DNA from: Hirsutella rhossiliensis
Lineage: Eukaryota; Ascomycota; Sordariomycetes; Hypocreales; Ophiocordycipitaceae
Direction of reading: 5' to 3'
Assembly: GCF_020360975.1 (NCBI RefSeq)
Contig: NW_025408686.1
Coordinates: 186,001 to 250,000 of the forward strand
DNA: 64,000 bases
The notes under the pieces are model-generated. The model had not been told where the DNA came from. It did no database searches and saw only the letters and a list, made by a program, of their open reading frames with translations. A program made the position numbers and the translations under genes. Positions 19,523-31,365 of this stretch are shown piece after piece; the first letter of the stretch is position 1; the number at the start of each line of letters is the position of its first letter.

Positions 19523-22500
19523 TTAAACCTCTCGTGGTAGTCGGCGAAGTCCCCGTGCCCGCTCCTCGCAGCGAGCAGGTGATGGAGGTGCTGTCGTTTG
19601 GTGTGCAGCTCCGGGGGGCACCCGAGCGAGGCCTTGAGCCCTAGGCTCTTGTAGCTGCTCGGGGCCCCCGCGGCCCACCAGTCCTGGAAGTCGCGCCTGG
19701 CCGCAGCCTTGGCCTGTCTCTTGATGTTCGCGTACGTCGGCGGCCTGTCCGGCCGAGGCCCGGCAGCCCTCCTTTGCTAGCTGGTCGGCCCGCTCGTTGC
19801 CGGCGATCCCCGTATGGCCGGGGCACCAGCGCGTCCTGACGTCTCCGTGCCGAGCCGCGGCCTCAGCGAACTTCTCCGCCGCCGCTTGCGACGAGATCGA
19901 TGGGCTGCCTCGTATGGCTCTTATAGCCGCAGAGTTATCAAGGCAGACGACTATCCGGCACTGCTGGTCCGGGGTCCTGGGGACCACGTGAGTGCCGCTC
20001 GAAGCCCTCGAGGGCGCCTTCCACCTCTGCGTCGTAGACCTCAGCGAGTAGGACCCGACCGCTGCCGTAGGTCACTTCGCTAGGGCCTAGCCACACTGAG
20101 TACCCATACCCGCAGGCGCCGTCTTCGCTCTGCGAGCCGTCAGTGTAGACGATGAGGGTATCTTCAGGGCATACCCGGAGCCACGAGTTGAAGTCTCTCG
20201 CCGCCTGCGTTTTGTCTACGCCCCCTGTCGGGTCGGGCTGAGGGGGTGCTGGGGGGAGAAGTCGGGGCCTCGGAGCATGGGCCGTCATTTGGTGAAGACG
20301 CAGGAGTCTCGAGGCGTGCTGCTTCTGGGCCGCGCGAGGGGCCCGCATACCGTGCCTCTTCATTAGCTCCCGGCCAGGCGTTGGGAGGATGCTCATACGG
20401 GGTGTCAAGGGGTGCCGCTCATCTAGGAGCGTAGACGGACCGCGGCGCGTCTCTGAGCGTCTGCGAGGAGCAGCGTGGCAGGGGATCCCGGTCTCTCGGT
20501 GGAGGGCACAATGGGCATGGTACACCAGACGGGCGCGATGGCGCGCATCGCGACGTTTAAGGTCAGCTGGATCCTATTCTTCAGGTAGGTGATCCGCGAC
20601 GGAACTAAGCGGGCAGTCCCCCACACAGGCCGAAGCGCCCCCGGGTACCATACATGGGCGCCGTATAAAAGGATCGGAGGACGCAGGCCGTGACCGCATG
20701 CCGTGTCGACCGGGAGGATTCCGCGCCGGGTGTTTGAGAGGTTCTGGAGGAACCCTGCGGCCGTCATCGCCTTCGCGGCCCACTTCTCCACATGCGTGCG
20801 GAATGAGAGCTTTCTGTCGTACCAGACGCCGAGCCAGCGCAGGTCCTGCTGTGGCTCTTTCTACGGACCCGTGCCAGACCGACGGCAGGTCCCCTTGTAT
20901 CTCGGTCTCGTGAAGTGGATGACTTCTGTCTTGCCCGGGTCGAACACTACGCCATTATCGGCTCCCCACTGGATGAGCTCACCCGCGGCGCGCGTGGCCC
21001 GGGCGGCCGTCTCCTGTAGGACCGGCCCCGGATCAGGGTGGCCACGTCATCTGCGTAGCCGAAGCGCGAGTTCGGTTCCCCTATCGAGTAGATGGGCACT
21101 GTATAGAGGAGGAAGAGAATCGGGGAGGCCGGGGAGCCCTGTGGCAGCCCGCACGTCAGGGGGGTTGTCGGCGTCGTTATATCCTCGAGCCGTATTCTGG
21201 CCGATCTCTGCTCCATAAAGCAACCTGCCCACCGGACCAGGTTTGTTGGCCAGCCCTGTTCCCGTAGGCGTAGGAGGAGCCGGTTCCGCAGAACCGTGTC
21301 AAAGGCGCCCTGTATATCCATCGTGATTAGCGTGGCGACTTTCCCCTCGGTGAGGGCCGTCTCCGCGTCGTGGAGCAATGCTAGCGCTAGGTCGAGCGCT
21401 GAACGTTTGGGCAGGGCACCCGCATGCTGGCTGTGGATGACTCGTTGTGTGATCGCAGCCCAGGCTAGGCGCCGGGCTATTAGGCGTTCGAGTCCCTTGC
21501 CGAGGCAAGCTAGGAGAGAAATCGGCCTCCAGCCTCTCGGAATAGACAGGTCCCTCTTGCCAGGCTTAGGGATCATTACGACCTCTGCTGCGCGGAAACA
21601 AGCGGGGTGGTAGCCCAGGTGTAGGCAGCCTTCATATAGTCCCCTCACCGCCTCGCCGATGTGGTTCCAGACGCGACGCAGCATTCGGACCGTGATGCCG
21701 TCGATCCCCGGGGAGGTGTTGCCCGTAGAGGTGCAGGCGCATGCCGCATCCGCGAGCGTGACGCTGCAGTCGAGAGTCCTCCTGGGGCCAGCACCTCTGG
21801 GGCCCAGGGGTCCGGGATGTCGTCCGCGGCCCCGCGCCTTTCTAGGATCTCGACTCGGAGCGCGTTTGCCTTTTCCGTCTGGGTCTCGAAGACCTGGTCG
21901 CCTACCTGTATAGGCGGGGCCCGGAACGGCTCGGTTTCCTCGACCACCGCATGATCTTATAGATATCCTGGTTGCTCTCGGCGCCTTCTAGAACAGTCTG
22001 CCAGAAATGTCTCTTAGCCCGCCGTACCGCCCGGCGCAGCTCCCGCCGGGCAGTCTGGACCTCTCTGCCGTGCCCTGTGGGGTAGATCCGCCGCATAGCT
22101 CTTAGTTCGGCCGCTGCACCGGCGCACTGATCGTTCCACCATGGGGTGCCTCTCGCGTTCTTCCTGGGCCGTCGGCCCGCTGCGTCGGCCGCCTCTTGGA
22201 GTAGGCGAGACAGCGCCTCGGCCAGCCTCTCCAGGCCTCTGGGCTCAACGGCCAGCCGGGGTAGTGCTGTGGCCCCAGCCCGCACAAGTTCCTCGAATCG
22301 CTTCATTTCTTCCTCGGAGCTTACCCTTGGTCTAGCTATCGTCCTTGGGGGAATCCGCCGGGGAGCGTAATGCTGATCGTGTAATGGTCCGAGCCGGTAT
22401 GAAGGTGCTCTTCGATAAGCGCGTCAGCAGAGGGATATTGGCAAAGGCTAGATCAATGGTATTTCCGCGGGCGTGTGTGGCCTCGCCTGGCGTGGTGAGC

Positions 22501-23038
22501 AGTCCGAGCCCTTGTCGGCCGCCCACTGGGCGATGTCCTTCCGTTCCTCGCACCCGGGCTCCAGGCTGCCAGGAGAAATGACAGGCGTTGAAGTCGCCCG
22601 CGATGAGGCATCTCTCGGGGACGTCCTGCTGGTGGAGGAGGTAGTCGAGTGGCTCGGTGTCTTCGCGTGTCGATAGAAGTTGATAATAAGGGTGCTGTTT
22701 ACCCGGAGCCACAGGATATCACGCGTAGGGGCGGGGCAGAGTTGCTCTGCCCGTATATCTGGGTGGTTCCGGACATACGAGATCACTCGGGGCCTGATCC
22801 GGTTCCCAGGCGCGTTCTGGGGCGAATGCGTGGAAGGAGCGGTGCGTCTGGGTCCTGCAGGCTCCGCCTTCTTTTCTATCCAAACGTTCGGTTCCTGGAT
22901 GAGCACGACGTCGTAGTCTTCTGCTTCCGCTAGTCGTAGGGCTATGCTATGATAGGCCCCTATTTTGGCCACGTTGGCCTGGAGAACTCGGATCGTCCTC
23001 CTGTCGCGAGTTGTTAGTGTTAGGGGCCTATTGTTCAT
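19523..23038 (-). pseudogene. LINE ORF2: endonuclease, reverse transcriptase, RNase H
   Basis: The ATG at 23038 overlaps the ORF1 stop. In order: an apurinic-type endonuclease (IRVLQANVAKIGAYHS, DVVLIQEPNVW, CLIAGDFNACH), a linker, a reverse transcriptase (AEVVMIPKPGKRDLS, GWRPISLLACLGKGLERLIA, TMDIQGAFDTVL, LPQGSPASPILF, catalytic GYADDVATLI), and RNase H (TLIVYTDGS, CLDNSAAIRAI, GHTGIAGNERADQLAKEG). Breaks lie near 22700, 22320, 21900, 21000 and 19990. It is the target-primed reverse transcription enzyme of Tad-clade elements; this copy cannot make it in one piece. Confidence 0.87.
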
Positions 23039-24734
23039 AGGGGTCCAGGGATACGTTTCGTCGGCGCCTCTTCATAGGAGACTCGGATCTGTCTTCCTGT
23101 GGTGGAGGGAGCGTTGTGGAGTCTGGCGCCTGCGCGCTAGTGGGGGGCAGCCGCTGGGGTCGACATTGCTGCTGCTGTTGCTGCTGCTGTTGCTGCTGCT
23201 GGTCCTGTTGCTTGCCTAGGCGGGCCTCGGCAGCTCTCATGCAGGGCGACGGGGTCGGTCCTTGGGAGGGTTGGGGGGAGGCGGTCGCCGTGGCCCGTTC
23301 GAGCTCCATATTGGCTTGCCGGTATAGCTGAGAGCCGATCTTCCTTACGGCGTACTTCTCGATCTTGGAGAGCCGCACGAGTTGGCCGTGAGAGCGCCTG
23401 GGTCTGGCAGGGCACTCCTTATGGTCCGCCGGGAAGGGTCCGGAACAGTTCGCGCACCTCTCCGGCTGCTTGCAGTCGTTATCGCGATGGTCTTTCCCGC
23501 CGCATCGTCGGCAGGCTTGTTTTCGGTCGCAGGCGTAGCGGGTGATAATCCCAACAGGTGTCGCACTGCGCGGGCCGGGCGGTCTTGGCGATCAGTCGGG
23601 CTAGTCGGCTGGTGCCGAAGAGCCGCCATCTCCTCTGTATCGCCGCCTGAAAGGACACAATCATTGTCACAGTGGGCTGGTCGGAGCTTTCGGAGTATCT
23701 CTTAGCAATGTGCACATCAATTGGTTCGGCACCTGTCTGGAGCTTGATCTCTTCTTTGATAGCTTGGTCATAGTCCACGGCGGCCCCCCAGATATCCGTG
23801 AGCTGCCTGGGGCAGTCCGCCACAGCGTACGTGTGCCACTTCTGAAGCCTTCAACCGCCACGGCCCCGAGGCGGGCCGCCCAGTCGTCCTGCCGTTCCAC
23901 AAGCAGGTCCCTCGCCTCCCGGTCTGAGGCCCGTATAGCCCATCCAGTCTTAACCCGGGCGATCTGTGGCATGCGTTCTGTCCCTAGGTTGAGAGTCTTA
24001 GCTACGTGAGCTCTGATGGCATGCCCCTGATAGCCCCATGCTGGGGACTTGTCGTCGAGCCGCACGAAGACACGCAGGTCATCTTTAGGCGGCTGGACCG
24101 GAGGCGCCTTCCAGGGCTTCGGGCCGAGGCGTGCCGGCAGGGGGGCCCTTGTCTGTGCCATCCCCTTCTGGGCCATAGCGGCGTAGGTCGGTGCGGTCCC
24201 GTCTCTGCCGTGGCGGCTGTTGACATTCTGACCGGCGCGTGTGGGCGCGCCGTTGAGCGCGTCGTCCCAGTAGCTAATGAAGCCGCGCGAGAATTCCTTC
24301 GCGAAGCTGAGCGCGTGGCCCGAGTTGAACTGGGCAGCCGTCTTGTCGAAGGCGGTGCAGAATGCGCGGAAGACGGCCAGCTTTGCCTGTTGTGCTTCCA
24401 TCTGGTTGGCGATAAGTCTCTCTGCCGCGTGGGCAACCGTTACTGCTGGGCCTTGAGCCTCGGGCAGGTCGTCCGGCTCGTCGGTCTCGGTTTCGTCTGC
24501 TGCGTCTCCCATTACAGCGTCTAGCTGGTCGGTGTCGGTGTGGGCATTGTCGCTGTTCGTGGAGCCGAATGGAGAGTCGTCGGGTTGCTGTGCGCGTCGT
24601 GGCAACAGTAATTCGGCAAGACCCGCGCGTGGGGCCTGCCGGAGGAGCGCTTCTAGCTCCTGGGGCGTTCGTGGAGTCATCGGCTCTTGTTCCTGGGGCG
24701 GCAGTCGCGCCTGGTCCGCGGGGTTGGGTGCCAT
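23028..24734 (-). pseudogene. LINE ORF1: nucleic-acid-binding protein with zinc knuckles
   Basis: The ATG at 24734 opens an ORF1 with a proline/acid-rich N-terminus, a conserved middle (DDLRVFVRLDDKSPAWGYQG), and after a frame change near 23830 a second part ending in zinc knuckles (CRRCGGKDHRDNDC, CANCSGPFPADHKEC). Near the C-terminus a glutamine run is encoded by a CTG/TTG repeat (about 23165-23215). The stop overlaps the ORF2 start in ATGAACAATAG, a stop-start arrangement that could couple the two ORFs. Confidence 0.82.
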
Positions 24735-25846
24735 CGCCGCCCTCAGCTTGCGCTGAGCGTGGTGTTAAACGCCCTTGTTAGCGGATGTGTGTTGTGTACA
24801 GCGAAGTCCTTAACAGATGGTGCCAAGAAAGTAAGAATACAAGGGAGTGTGTGTAATAAAAGGAGGTGTATAGATAATTGGGCCCTTTTACTGTGGGTTT
24901 TCGTCCAGTACGAGCTGGAACGTTGCAAAACAGTACCTCCACGTACTAAACCAGCGGCACGCTATGCCTCGTATCTTGCGATCGGACCATGGCAATGAGA
25001 CATCCCTCTTATGCGGGATACATTATTACCTATCCGGCATGCGAACGAAGGAACAGGGCTCTGATCTCGTCCCAATTGCATTTGGAGACTGCTGGTACTT
25101 TGGCCGAAGCATTCATAACACCCGGATTGAGAGCTGGTGGCATCGGTTAGGCAGTAATCGTGCTGGGTTCTGGCGAGTAAGTATAATTTTATCCATCATC
25201 TACCCTAGTTATACTAACTCTCCATTAGCAATACTTTCAATGGCTCACCGAACATGGCTTATTTGACAGTAGCTCAAGGGCGGATCGAGTGGCAATTCTC
25301 TATATCTATATGGATACTATCCGTCAAGAGCTAGTCCAATTCGTTCATATGTGGAACAGTCATACTATTCGACATCAGCCAAATCGTCCACACGTTCGAA
25401 GCGGGCAACCTACGGTCTTATATCATCAGCTTGATTCTGCTGGTGAACAGAATTATGCCGAGGAGATACCACCGGATCGGCTTCGCATATGCACCGAGCT
25501 TTTCGATGAGGATACCACGAACCTAGACGACTACCTACCGCTTAAAACTAAAGAGATATGCGATTATTTGGTTCAATTAAGCATTGGAACTATATCTTCA
25601 AGTCCTCCGAACCCGGAATATCCATGGCTTGACGAGTACAACTCGCTCCGACACATCTGCATCAGTATATTACTGATCAGAAGCAACCGGAAGTCACGTT
25701 ACTTAGTCGCCCAGAAAATGGTCGGGACCGACTACAACAAGTCTTATCACAGTCTAATATTAGCCTAGACGATCTTGAACAGTTGAGTTTTAGGAGTGAC
25801 GATGGTAATTAAAGAAAAAAGCAAGTGAACGGTTAAGATTGCGATT

Positions 25847-26713
25847 TTACATGAGCTTGACGACGTGTAACCATTTGCTCCCTATAGTCCCGTCCGCGTT
25901 AGAGATACCATCTTCTTGAGTCTCGCCTTCCTTGATATCCTCTAAGACCTGACCTGGGCTCCCTAAATCTGACTTAAAGTCCTGTGAAAAGTCAAAATCC
26001 GCCTCAGATGCTACTTGTATCGTAGATTTATTCTCGGCCTCCTCCTTGATAGCCTCTACCTTAAACTTCTTGCTTGTATTCTTCGGCGTCGGTTTAGTCT
26101 TAGGAGTTGCTTGCGTTTCTTCGAAGACGCACTCTCTTTTAACTAAAGGTTCGTTCTTGGCGCTAAGAATATGTGCGGGTTCGAAGAGGTCGTCTGGGTT
26201 GTTGTCGCTCTCGTAAGAGAACAAAAGATTAAAGAGTACTTAAAGGTGATGCAATCGCCTTGTTTGGGGAAACCGAGCGAAAAGGTCAAGCAGGGATGTC
26301 GTCTCGTATGCTTGTGATGGATAATACGAGATCGAGCCTGGATTGTTTGCTAAGCAAGCTGATAGGAGCTTCCAGTCGCGATCGATTAAAGTCTCGTCGT
26401 TAATGGCTCTGCGAATAATCTGTTGAATCATGTCGGAATGTGACGGGAATTGCTTGGCTGGTTCGGAAAAGAAACAGTGTGTAACCTTCCGTACAAGACT
26501 AGGATATCCTATGTGATACTTCTTTACAGGCAATCCTGTATTATCGATGATTCTAAAGGACGCACAATAAAAGTTCACCGTTAGATCGAAGGGCTGGAGC
26601 ATTGATCGCTTTCTTGTTGCCTGCGCACTCTCAGAGCGATGGGTGTTGCCCTCGTTCGTGGCCGTAACGAGTTGACGTAATCCATTTGTAGACTTTATAG
26701 CTGGGACTGTCAT
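25847..26713 (-). pseudogene. Unknown protein convergent with the integrase, one internal stop
   Basis: Two minus-strand frames, 26713-26240 and 26224-25847, are in the same phase and separated only by a single TAA at 26242-26240, so together they read as about 288 codons. The first part is mixed alpha/beta-like (DLTVNFYCASFRIIDNTGLP, YHIGYPSLVRKVTHCFFSE); the second is acidic and lysine-rich (SKKFKVEAIKEEAENKS). No family is recognised. It ends 35 bp from the end of the integrase gene, in convergent orientation. An open stretch without ATG continues upstream to about 26850. Confidence 0.45.
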
Positions 26714-26948
26714 CGCAGGAGCTATCTGTCGTTCTGTTTGACTATCGTCTATTGCAGTACGAGATGGGCAGCAAGCATTAATCTTGAGTGGAATAAAGCT
26801 CTTGATTCTTCTATCTAGAGAGGGAGTGTAAATGATCTTATATAGCTAGAAGAACAGTGGAAGTGAATGAATAACCCAGCTGTTGGGTTGTGGCTGTGAA
26901 AAGCGTAGGCAAAAGGAAGGTTAATTGCCTGCATTAGCCTAGGTTGAC

Positions 26949-27111
26949 TGTGACGGTACAAGTGCACGAACAAGGTCGGGTGCGACTTGGGTAAAGTGAT
27001 TGTCTACGAAGAGAGAAGGAGGTTCCTAAGGAAGACTCTGACTTTCGCTATTTACATGAATCAAAGTGAGACATTTCATAAAGTATGAAAGTCACATGAT
27101 CGTTCCTCACA
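26949..27111 (-). repeat. Gypsy2 3' LTR
   Basis: 163 bp, starting TGTGACGGTACAAG and ending CGTTCCTCACA. It is unusually short for a chromovirus LTR and identical to the 5' LTR except for one C. Confidence 0.93.
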
Positions 27112-30100
27112 CATGGGCCTCCCTTACTCCATCGCTTCTGATTCTTCCACGTCTTGCTGAGCCTGTAGGCGAGCATTTTGCACTTGTTTCGTGGGTCTGG
27201 GTTTGTTTTTGCTGTGCTTCGAAGTCTCTGATGGCGATGTGAGCGTTGACGACGTTCTGTAGTGGTTCCCATGTTGCCTGCTCAAGGTCGAAGCCTCTCC
27301 ATAGTATATGGTACTGGAAGCCTTTCTGTTTTGTGCGTTTCGAGTCCAGTATTGCTTCAATCGCCCAGAGTTTCTCCCTTTGCATCTAGCGTTATTGGTG
27401 GGGCGGTGTGTTGTATTGGCCGGGAGCGGGTCGTTTGGTGACGGTCGTAGGAGGTTGGCGTGGAATGAATTGTGAATTGAGTCTAATTCATGTGGCAACT
27501 TCAGTTGGTAGGAGTGAGGTTGAGCACGCGCTCGATTCGAAAAGGGCCAATGAACTTATGATCTAGTTTGGGGATGGGTCTGGTCGAATCGATGTTGCGT
27601 GTGCTAAGTAGCACCATGTCTCCAACTCGATACGCTGGCGCCGGTGATCTATTTGCGTTGGCGAACTGTTCTTGTGAGGCTTGAGCTGAGAGCAGGTTTG
27701 TCCGAAGTAGATCAGTGATTTCTTGCATCTTGGCGACAAATTCGTTCCCTCGTTGCAGCGTTCTGCCAGGTCTTTGGATGCCGCGAGTGGTATTGCGCGA
27801 GGGGGACCAAAGCTCATTCGGGGGTGGTAGCCTGTGTTCGCAAAAAATGGAGACATTCCCGTTGAATCGCTAACAACGTTACGGGCTGCGAATTCGGCCA
27901 ATGGGAGCCACTCGTCCCAGTCGTCCTGAGCAAAGCTAACATACTGGCGAAGGTATTGTTCGAGAAATGAGTTAGCGTTTTCCGTCTGGCCGTCAGTTTC
28001 GGGGTGATATGCTGTGGAGAGGCTGATATTGATCTGTAGGCGGTGGCAAACCGCTTTCCAGAATTCGAGACAAACAGTGGTCCTCTATCAGATACGATTG
28101 AATCCGGTAGTCCATGGAGTTTCCAGACATCTCGTACGAAGAGCGTTGCCAAGTCATGTGCTTTCATGTCGGTCTTGCAAGGCGTGAAATGTCTGTCCTT
28201 TGACAGCCTATCGACTACCACCATGATTGCGTTGAATCCACGAGCTGTGCGCTGAATTGGGCCAATGAAGTCAACGGACAAGTCCCTCCATCTTTGCAAG
28301 GGAACTGGGAGCGGTTTCAACGTCCCCTGGTACCGTAACCGGGAGGTCTTGTTCCTCAGGCATCCGTGGCAATTGCGTGTGAATTGTTTCGTATCGGCGC
28401 TAAGCCTTGGCCACCAATAAGAGCGTGAAATGAGTTCGTATAGCTTGTTTTTCCGGGTGGCCTGATTCGACGCTGTCGTGGGCGAGTTGAGTGAGAAGGG
28501 TCCGTAGTTCGCCTGCGGGTACGTATAGCCTCTCTCGGAAATATAATCGGCCTTCGTTTATCATGCATTCCGATAGAGAAACTTCCTTCGAGTGAGGAGT
28601 GCCATGGGGTTTGAGCATCTCGTCCCTGATTTTCATCCACCATTCGTCCTCCTCATAGCCCTTGTCTAGAAGTCTTGTGATTCTGTGGTTGATTGGTTCT
28701 GGCTGAATTTCGTCAAGAATGGCGGGACATAGTGCAATTTCTTGTTCCCAGGAGAGATTGGCAAAGAGTTCTGAGAGCTCGGGGTCAAGCTTTAGTTGTT
28801 CTTGTACGGAGGAGTCTACGTTGCAAGGCTTAAGCAGCGACTGTTGTTGGTACTGGATGCGGTCGTCATTTTCATCTTTCGGCAAGTCTTGTGATCTTCG
28901 TGTGAGTGAGTCAGGTTTTCCGTTCTCTTTCCCAGGCACTGACTTGATAGCGAATTGGAACTGTGATAGGAATTCGCTCCACCTGACTTGTCGTCTTGAA
29001 AGTTGCTTGGTTGTCATGAAATATCGAAGGTTGGCATGGTCAGTGATGACTGTAATCTGGTGGTGCGTGCCTTGGAGTTCGGGTCTCCAGCATTCGAAGC
29101 AGCGTACAATAGCCAAAAGTTCTTTGTCATAGATCTCGTAATTGCACTCAGCGGGGTCGTACTTCTTGGACATGAAAGCCACTGGGTGTAGCACTTTGAT
29201 CATCTTCCTGGGAGAGGATGCCCGAAGAGACAAAATCGGATGCGTCGCATTCGACAAACACTTCTCTTGCGGGGTCGAAGTGTCTGAGGATTGGCGCTGA
29301 AGTGAAGCTATTTTTGAGCATATCGAATGCTTCTTGGCACGATGAAGTCCAGTTCCATTTGACTAGTTTCCGTGTCAGGGCAACAAGTGGTCGTACGATG
29401 CGTGAAAATCCCTTGATGAACCGTCTGTAGAAATTCGAGAATCCTAAGAAGGCTTGAACATCTTTGACGTTGATAGGGGCCTCCCAGTTGATGAGACAGT
29501 CGACTTTCTCTGGGTCCATCCGTACTCCAGTGGTTGAGATGATCATGCCCAGATATTTAACTTCAGTAGTCTCAAATTCGCATTTCTTGACGTCAAGTTG
29601 TAGGCCTGCGGCTTCAAGTGCTTGAAGTACTGATTTGACGTGGAGTCTGTGGGTGGCGAGGTCGTCTGAGTAGATGAGAATGTCGTCGATGTAGGCTGTG
29701 CAATATCTATCAAGGAATGGGCGTAAGACTTCGTTGATTCGAGCTTGAAAGGTAGCTGGGGCGTTTGATAGTCCAAAGGCATCACCATGCTCTCGAAGAG
29801 ACCATATCTTGTGTTGAACGCCGTCATCCACTCCTGACCCTCCTTGATGCGTATTCGATTGAACGCTGCGACGACATCGAGTTTGGTGAAATACTTGGCT
29901 TGGCTTAGCTGAGAAAGTGTCTCCTGGATTAACGGTAGCGGGTAGCGGTTCTTGATGGTTATCGCGTTAAGAGCTCGGTAGTCCACGCAAAAACGAAGGC
30001 CCCTCCTGGCTTCTTTGCAAATAACACCGGCGAGGCCGCCGGTGAGGTGCTAGCGCGTATAAAACCCTTGTCAAGGTTTTCCTGAAGGAATTTCCGGAGG

Positions 30101-31264
30101 ACGAGAAGTTCGTCTTGGGACATCCCGTACAGAGGTCCATGTGGTGGAGTCGTTCCAGGTTGAAGTTCAATTTCGTGGTCGCAGTCTCGGTGTGGGGGGA
30201 GTTTATCCGCCTCTGATTGGTCGAATGCCTTCAAGAATTCATGGTAGTGTTGTGGTACTTTTGTTGCAGGATCGATCAAAGTCTTGGGTTCGAGGGCTTT
30301 GTGAATGTCTTCGAGTGATGCCCCTGAAAGGTACATATCGGCTGCTATTTTCCGGGAAGCTCGGAGTTCCTGTGTTTGTTGGTCCTTGGGGTTAAGGGAG
30401 GTGATTCCGTCCTGTAGCTGGAGCTCTCGGTTCATCTTGTCCATGTCTGTGAGTGCAGAGTCGAATCGGACCCGTCGGCGTGTTTTAGGTTCTACGAAGG
30501 TGGAGGCTTCTGTGATGACCCCAAGTTCAGCCAGCCTTTGTCGATCTCATACAGTGATAATGAGAATACGTCGACGTCGCGGTTTTTGGTCAGCATGTGG
30601 AATGCGGCTGCGCCGACTCTTCGGGGGATTGATGGGCGTGGCAGTATAGTCGTGGTTGCAGAACTTGACAAAGAGGGAGCTCCAGAAACAGGCAGTTGGT
30701 ATTGTCCTTTCTCCATGCAGTATTTGCGGCAGTGATCAGAGTTGAAAGTGACCACATTCGTGCTCCAATTGACGATTGGGTTGTGATCTGTTAGCCAGGG
30801 TTTTCCAAGTATGACATTATACTTCCCAAGCTTCGTTACGTAAAAGCATCTTCTCCTTGTGTCCCTTGATGTCCATGTTGAGCTTCACCACATGAGTGAT
30901 GTCGCCAGCCGAGGAGGGTCTTCCATCGACTACGTTCAGCCGGCGACGGTTTCGTAATTCATAAAGCGTGAGTTTGTTGGTGTGCGCGAAGGATTCGTCT
31001 ATAAACCCCTTCCGGTGGCACCTGAGTCAAGCATTGCTTCGGTTTTAATCGGAGGGAATTGTCTTCGATTAGGTTACAAGGCAGTAGCAAATGAGCTTGG
31101 TTGGTGTCCAGAGAAGAGAGCAGTAGATCGCCCTTTTTCTTGCGTCTCCTGCGGCGACTTCCGTCGGAGACTACACTTTTTCCGTCCTCCATGGTGCGGT
31201 GTCGCAATTGAGGGAACGATGTTTGCCCGAGCTGCACCAATGGCAGAGTCCATGCGTTGTGCAA
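27107..31264 (-). pseudogene. Gypsy2 Pol with C-terminal chromodomain, frameshifted
   Basis: Minus-strand frames give, in order: a protease region (weak), reverse transcriptase ([19 protein letters not shown], catalytic [26 protein letters not shown]), RNase H ([23 protein letters not shown]), integrase core ([32 protein letters not shown], then a shifted TDGQTEN-type region near 27990, ending [20 protein letters not shown]) and a chromodomain (AIEAILDSKRTKQKGFQYHI, LWRGFDLEQATWEPLQN). At least six frame breaks are present. Chromodomains of this type direct integration to particular histone marks. Confidence 0.87.
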
Positions 31265-31365
31265 TAGGCTCTGCGTGCCGCTCTCTGCTTCCGTTTGGGG
31301 TCTACGACCAGAGGCGACATCTTTGGCCCCAGGTGATGACGCTCAAATCCATTGAATCCCCGCCG

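Larger units (their letters stand above)
18952..24853 (-). mobile_element. Tad-like non-LTR retrotransposon nested in the MULE1 terminal repeat
   Basis: A two-ORF LINE of about 5.9 kb lies on the minus strand. It is flanked by copies of TAATAAAGGAGG (18939-18951; 24854-24866 with one extra A), which is the MULE repeat itself, so this is a target-site duplication. The 3' end carries a TAC trinucleotide tail (TAG on the plus strand at 18951-18974) in place of poly(A). The element is GC-rich and has several frame breaks. Confidence 0.88.
16356..24885 (-). mobile_element. MULE1, Mutator-like element carrying a nested LINE
   Basis: The left end (16356) reads GGGCCCAAGTTATCTAT and continues to a GTGGATTAACTGTGGCTG block. 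The right end (24885) reads TAGATAATTGGGCCC, separated from its inner part (18890-18951) by the LINE. TTTTACT lies directly outside both ends (16349-16355 and 24886-24892), giving a 7-bp or slightly longer target duplication inside the integrase coding sequence. The transposase lies on the minus strand. Confidence 0.88.
15271..25812 (+). pseudogene. Stand-alone DDE integrase (rve fold) gene, multiply interrupted
   Basis: The gene starts at ATG 15271 (MPRPQIDLSTVQEEITGLHR), is broken by an insert from about 15410, resumes around 15720, shifts frame near 16030, and reads into the catalytic core (PDWVWSIDGYDKLKNWGFEI, YAGIDAYSRYITWFY). MULE1 with its LINE interrupts it at 16355/24886. The core resumes in frame through the duplicated TTTTACT and shows ILRSDHGNET and NTRIESWWHRL, giving a D, D, E set. 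A clean intron (25177-25228, GTAAGT..ACTAAC..TAG) follows, then the C-terminal half. A frameshift near 25655 leads to the stop at 25810-25812. The family resembles uncharacterised eukaryotic integrase-core proteins with no LTR context; role unknown, possibly a DNA transposon or domesticated gene. Confidence 0.75.

Noticed and set aside
19650..24700. Long plus-strand ORFs across the LINE
   Set aside because: They are antisense shadows produced by the GC-rich ORF1 and ORF2, whose motifs are all on the minus strand.
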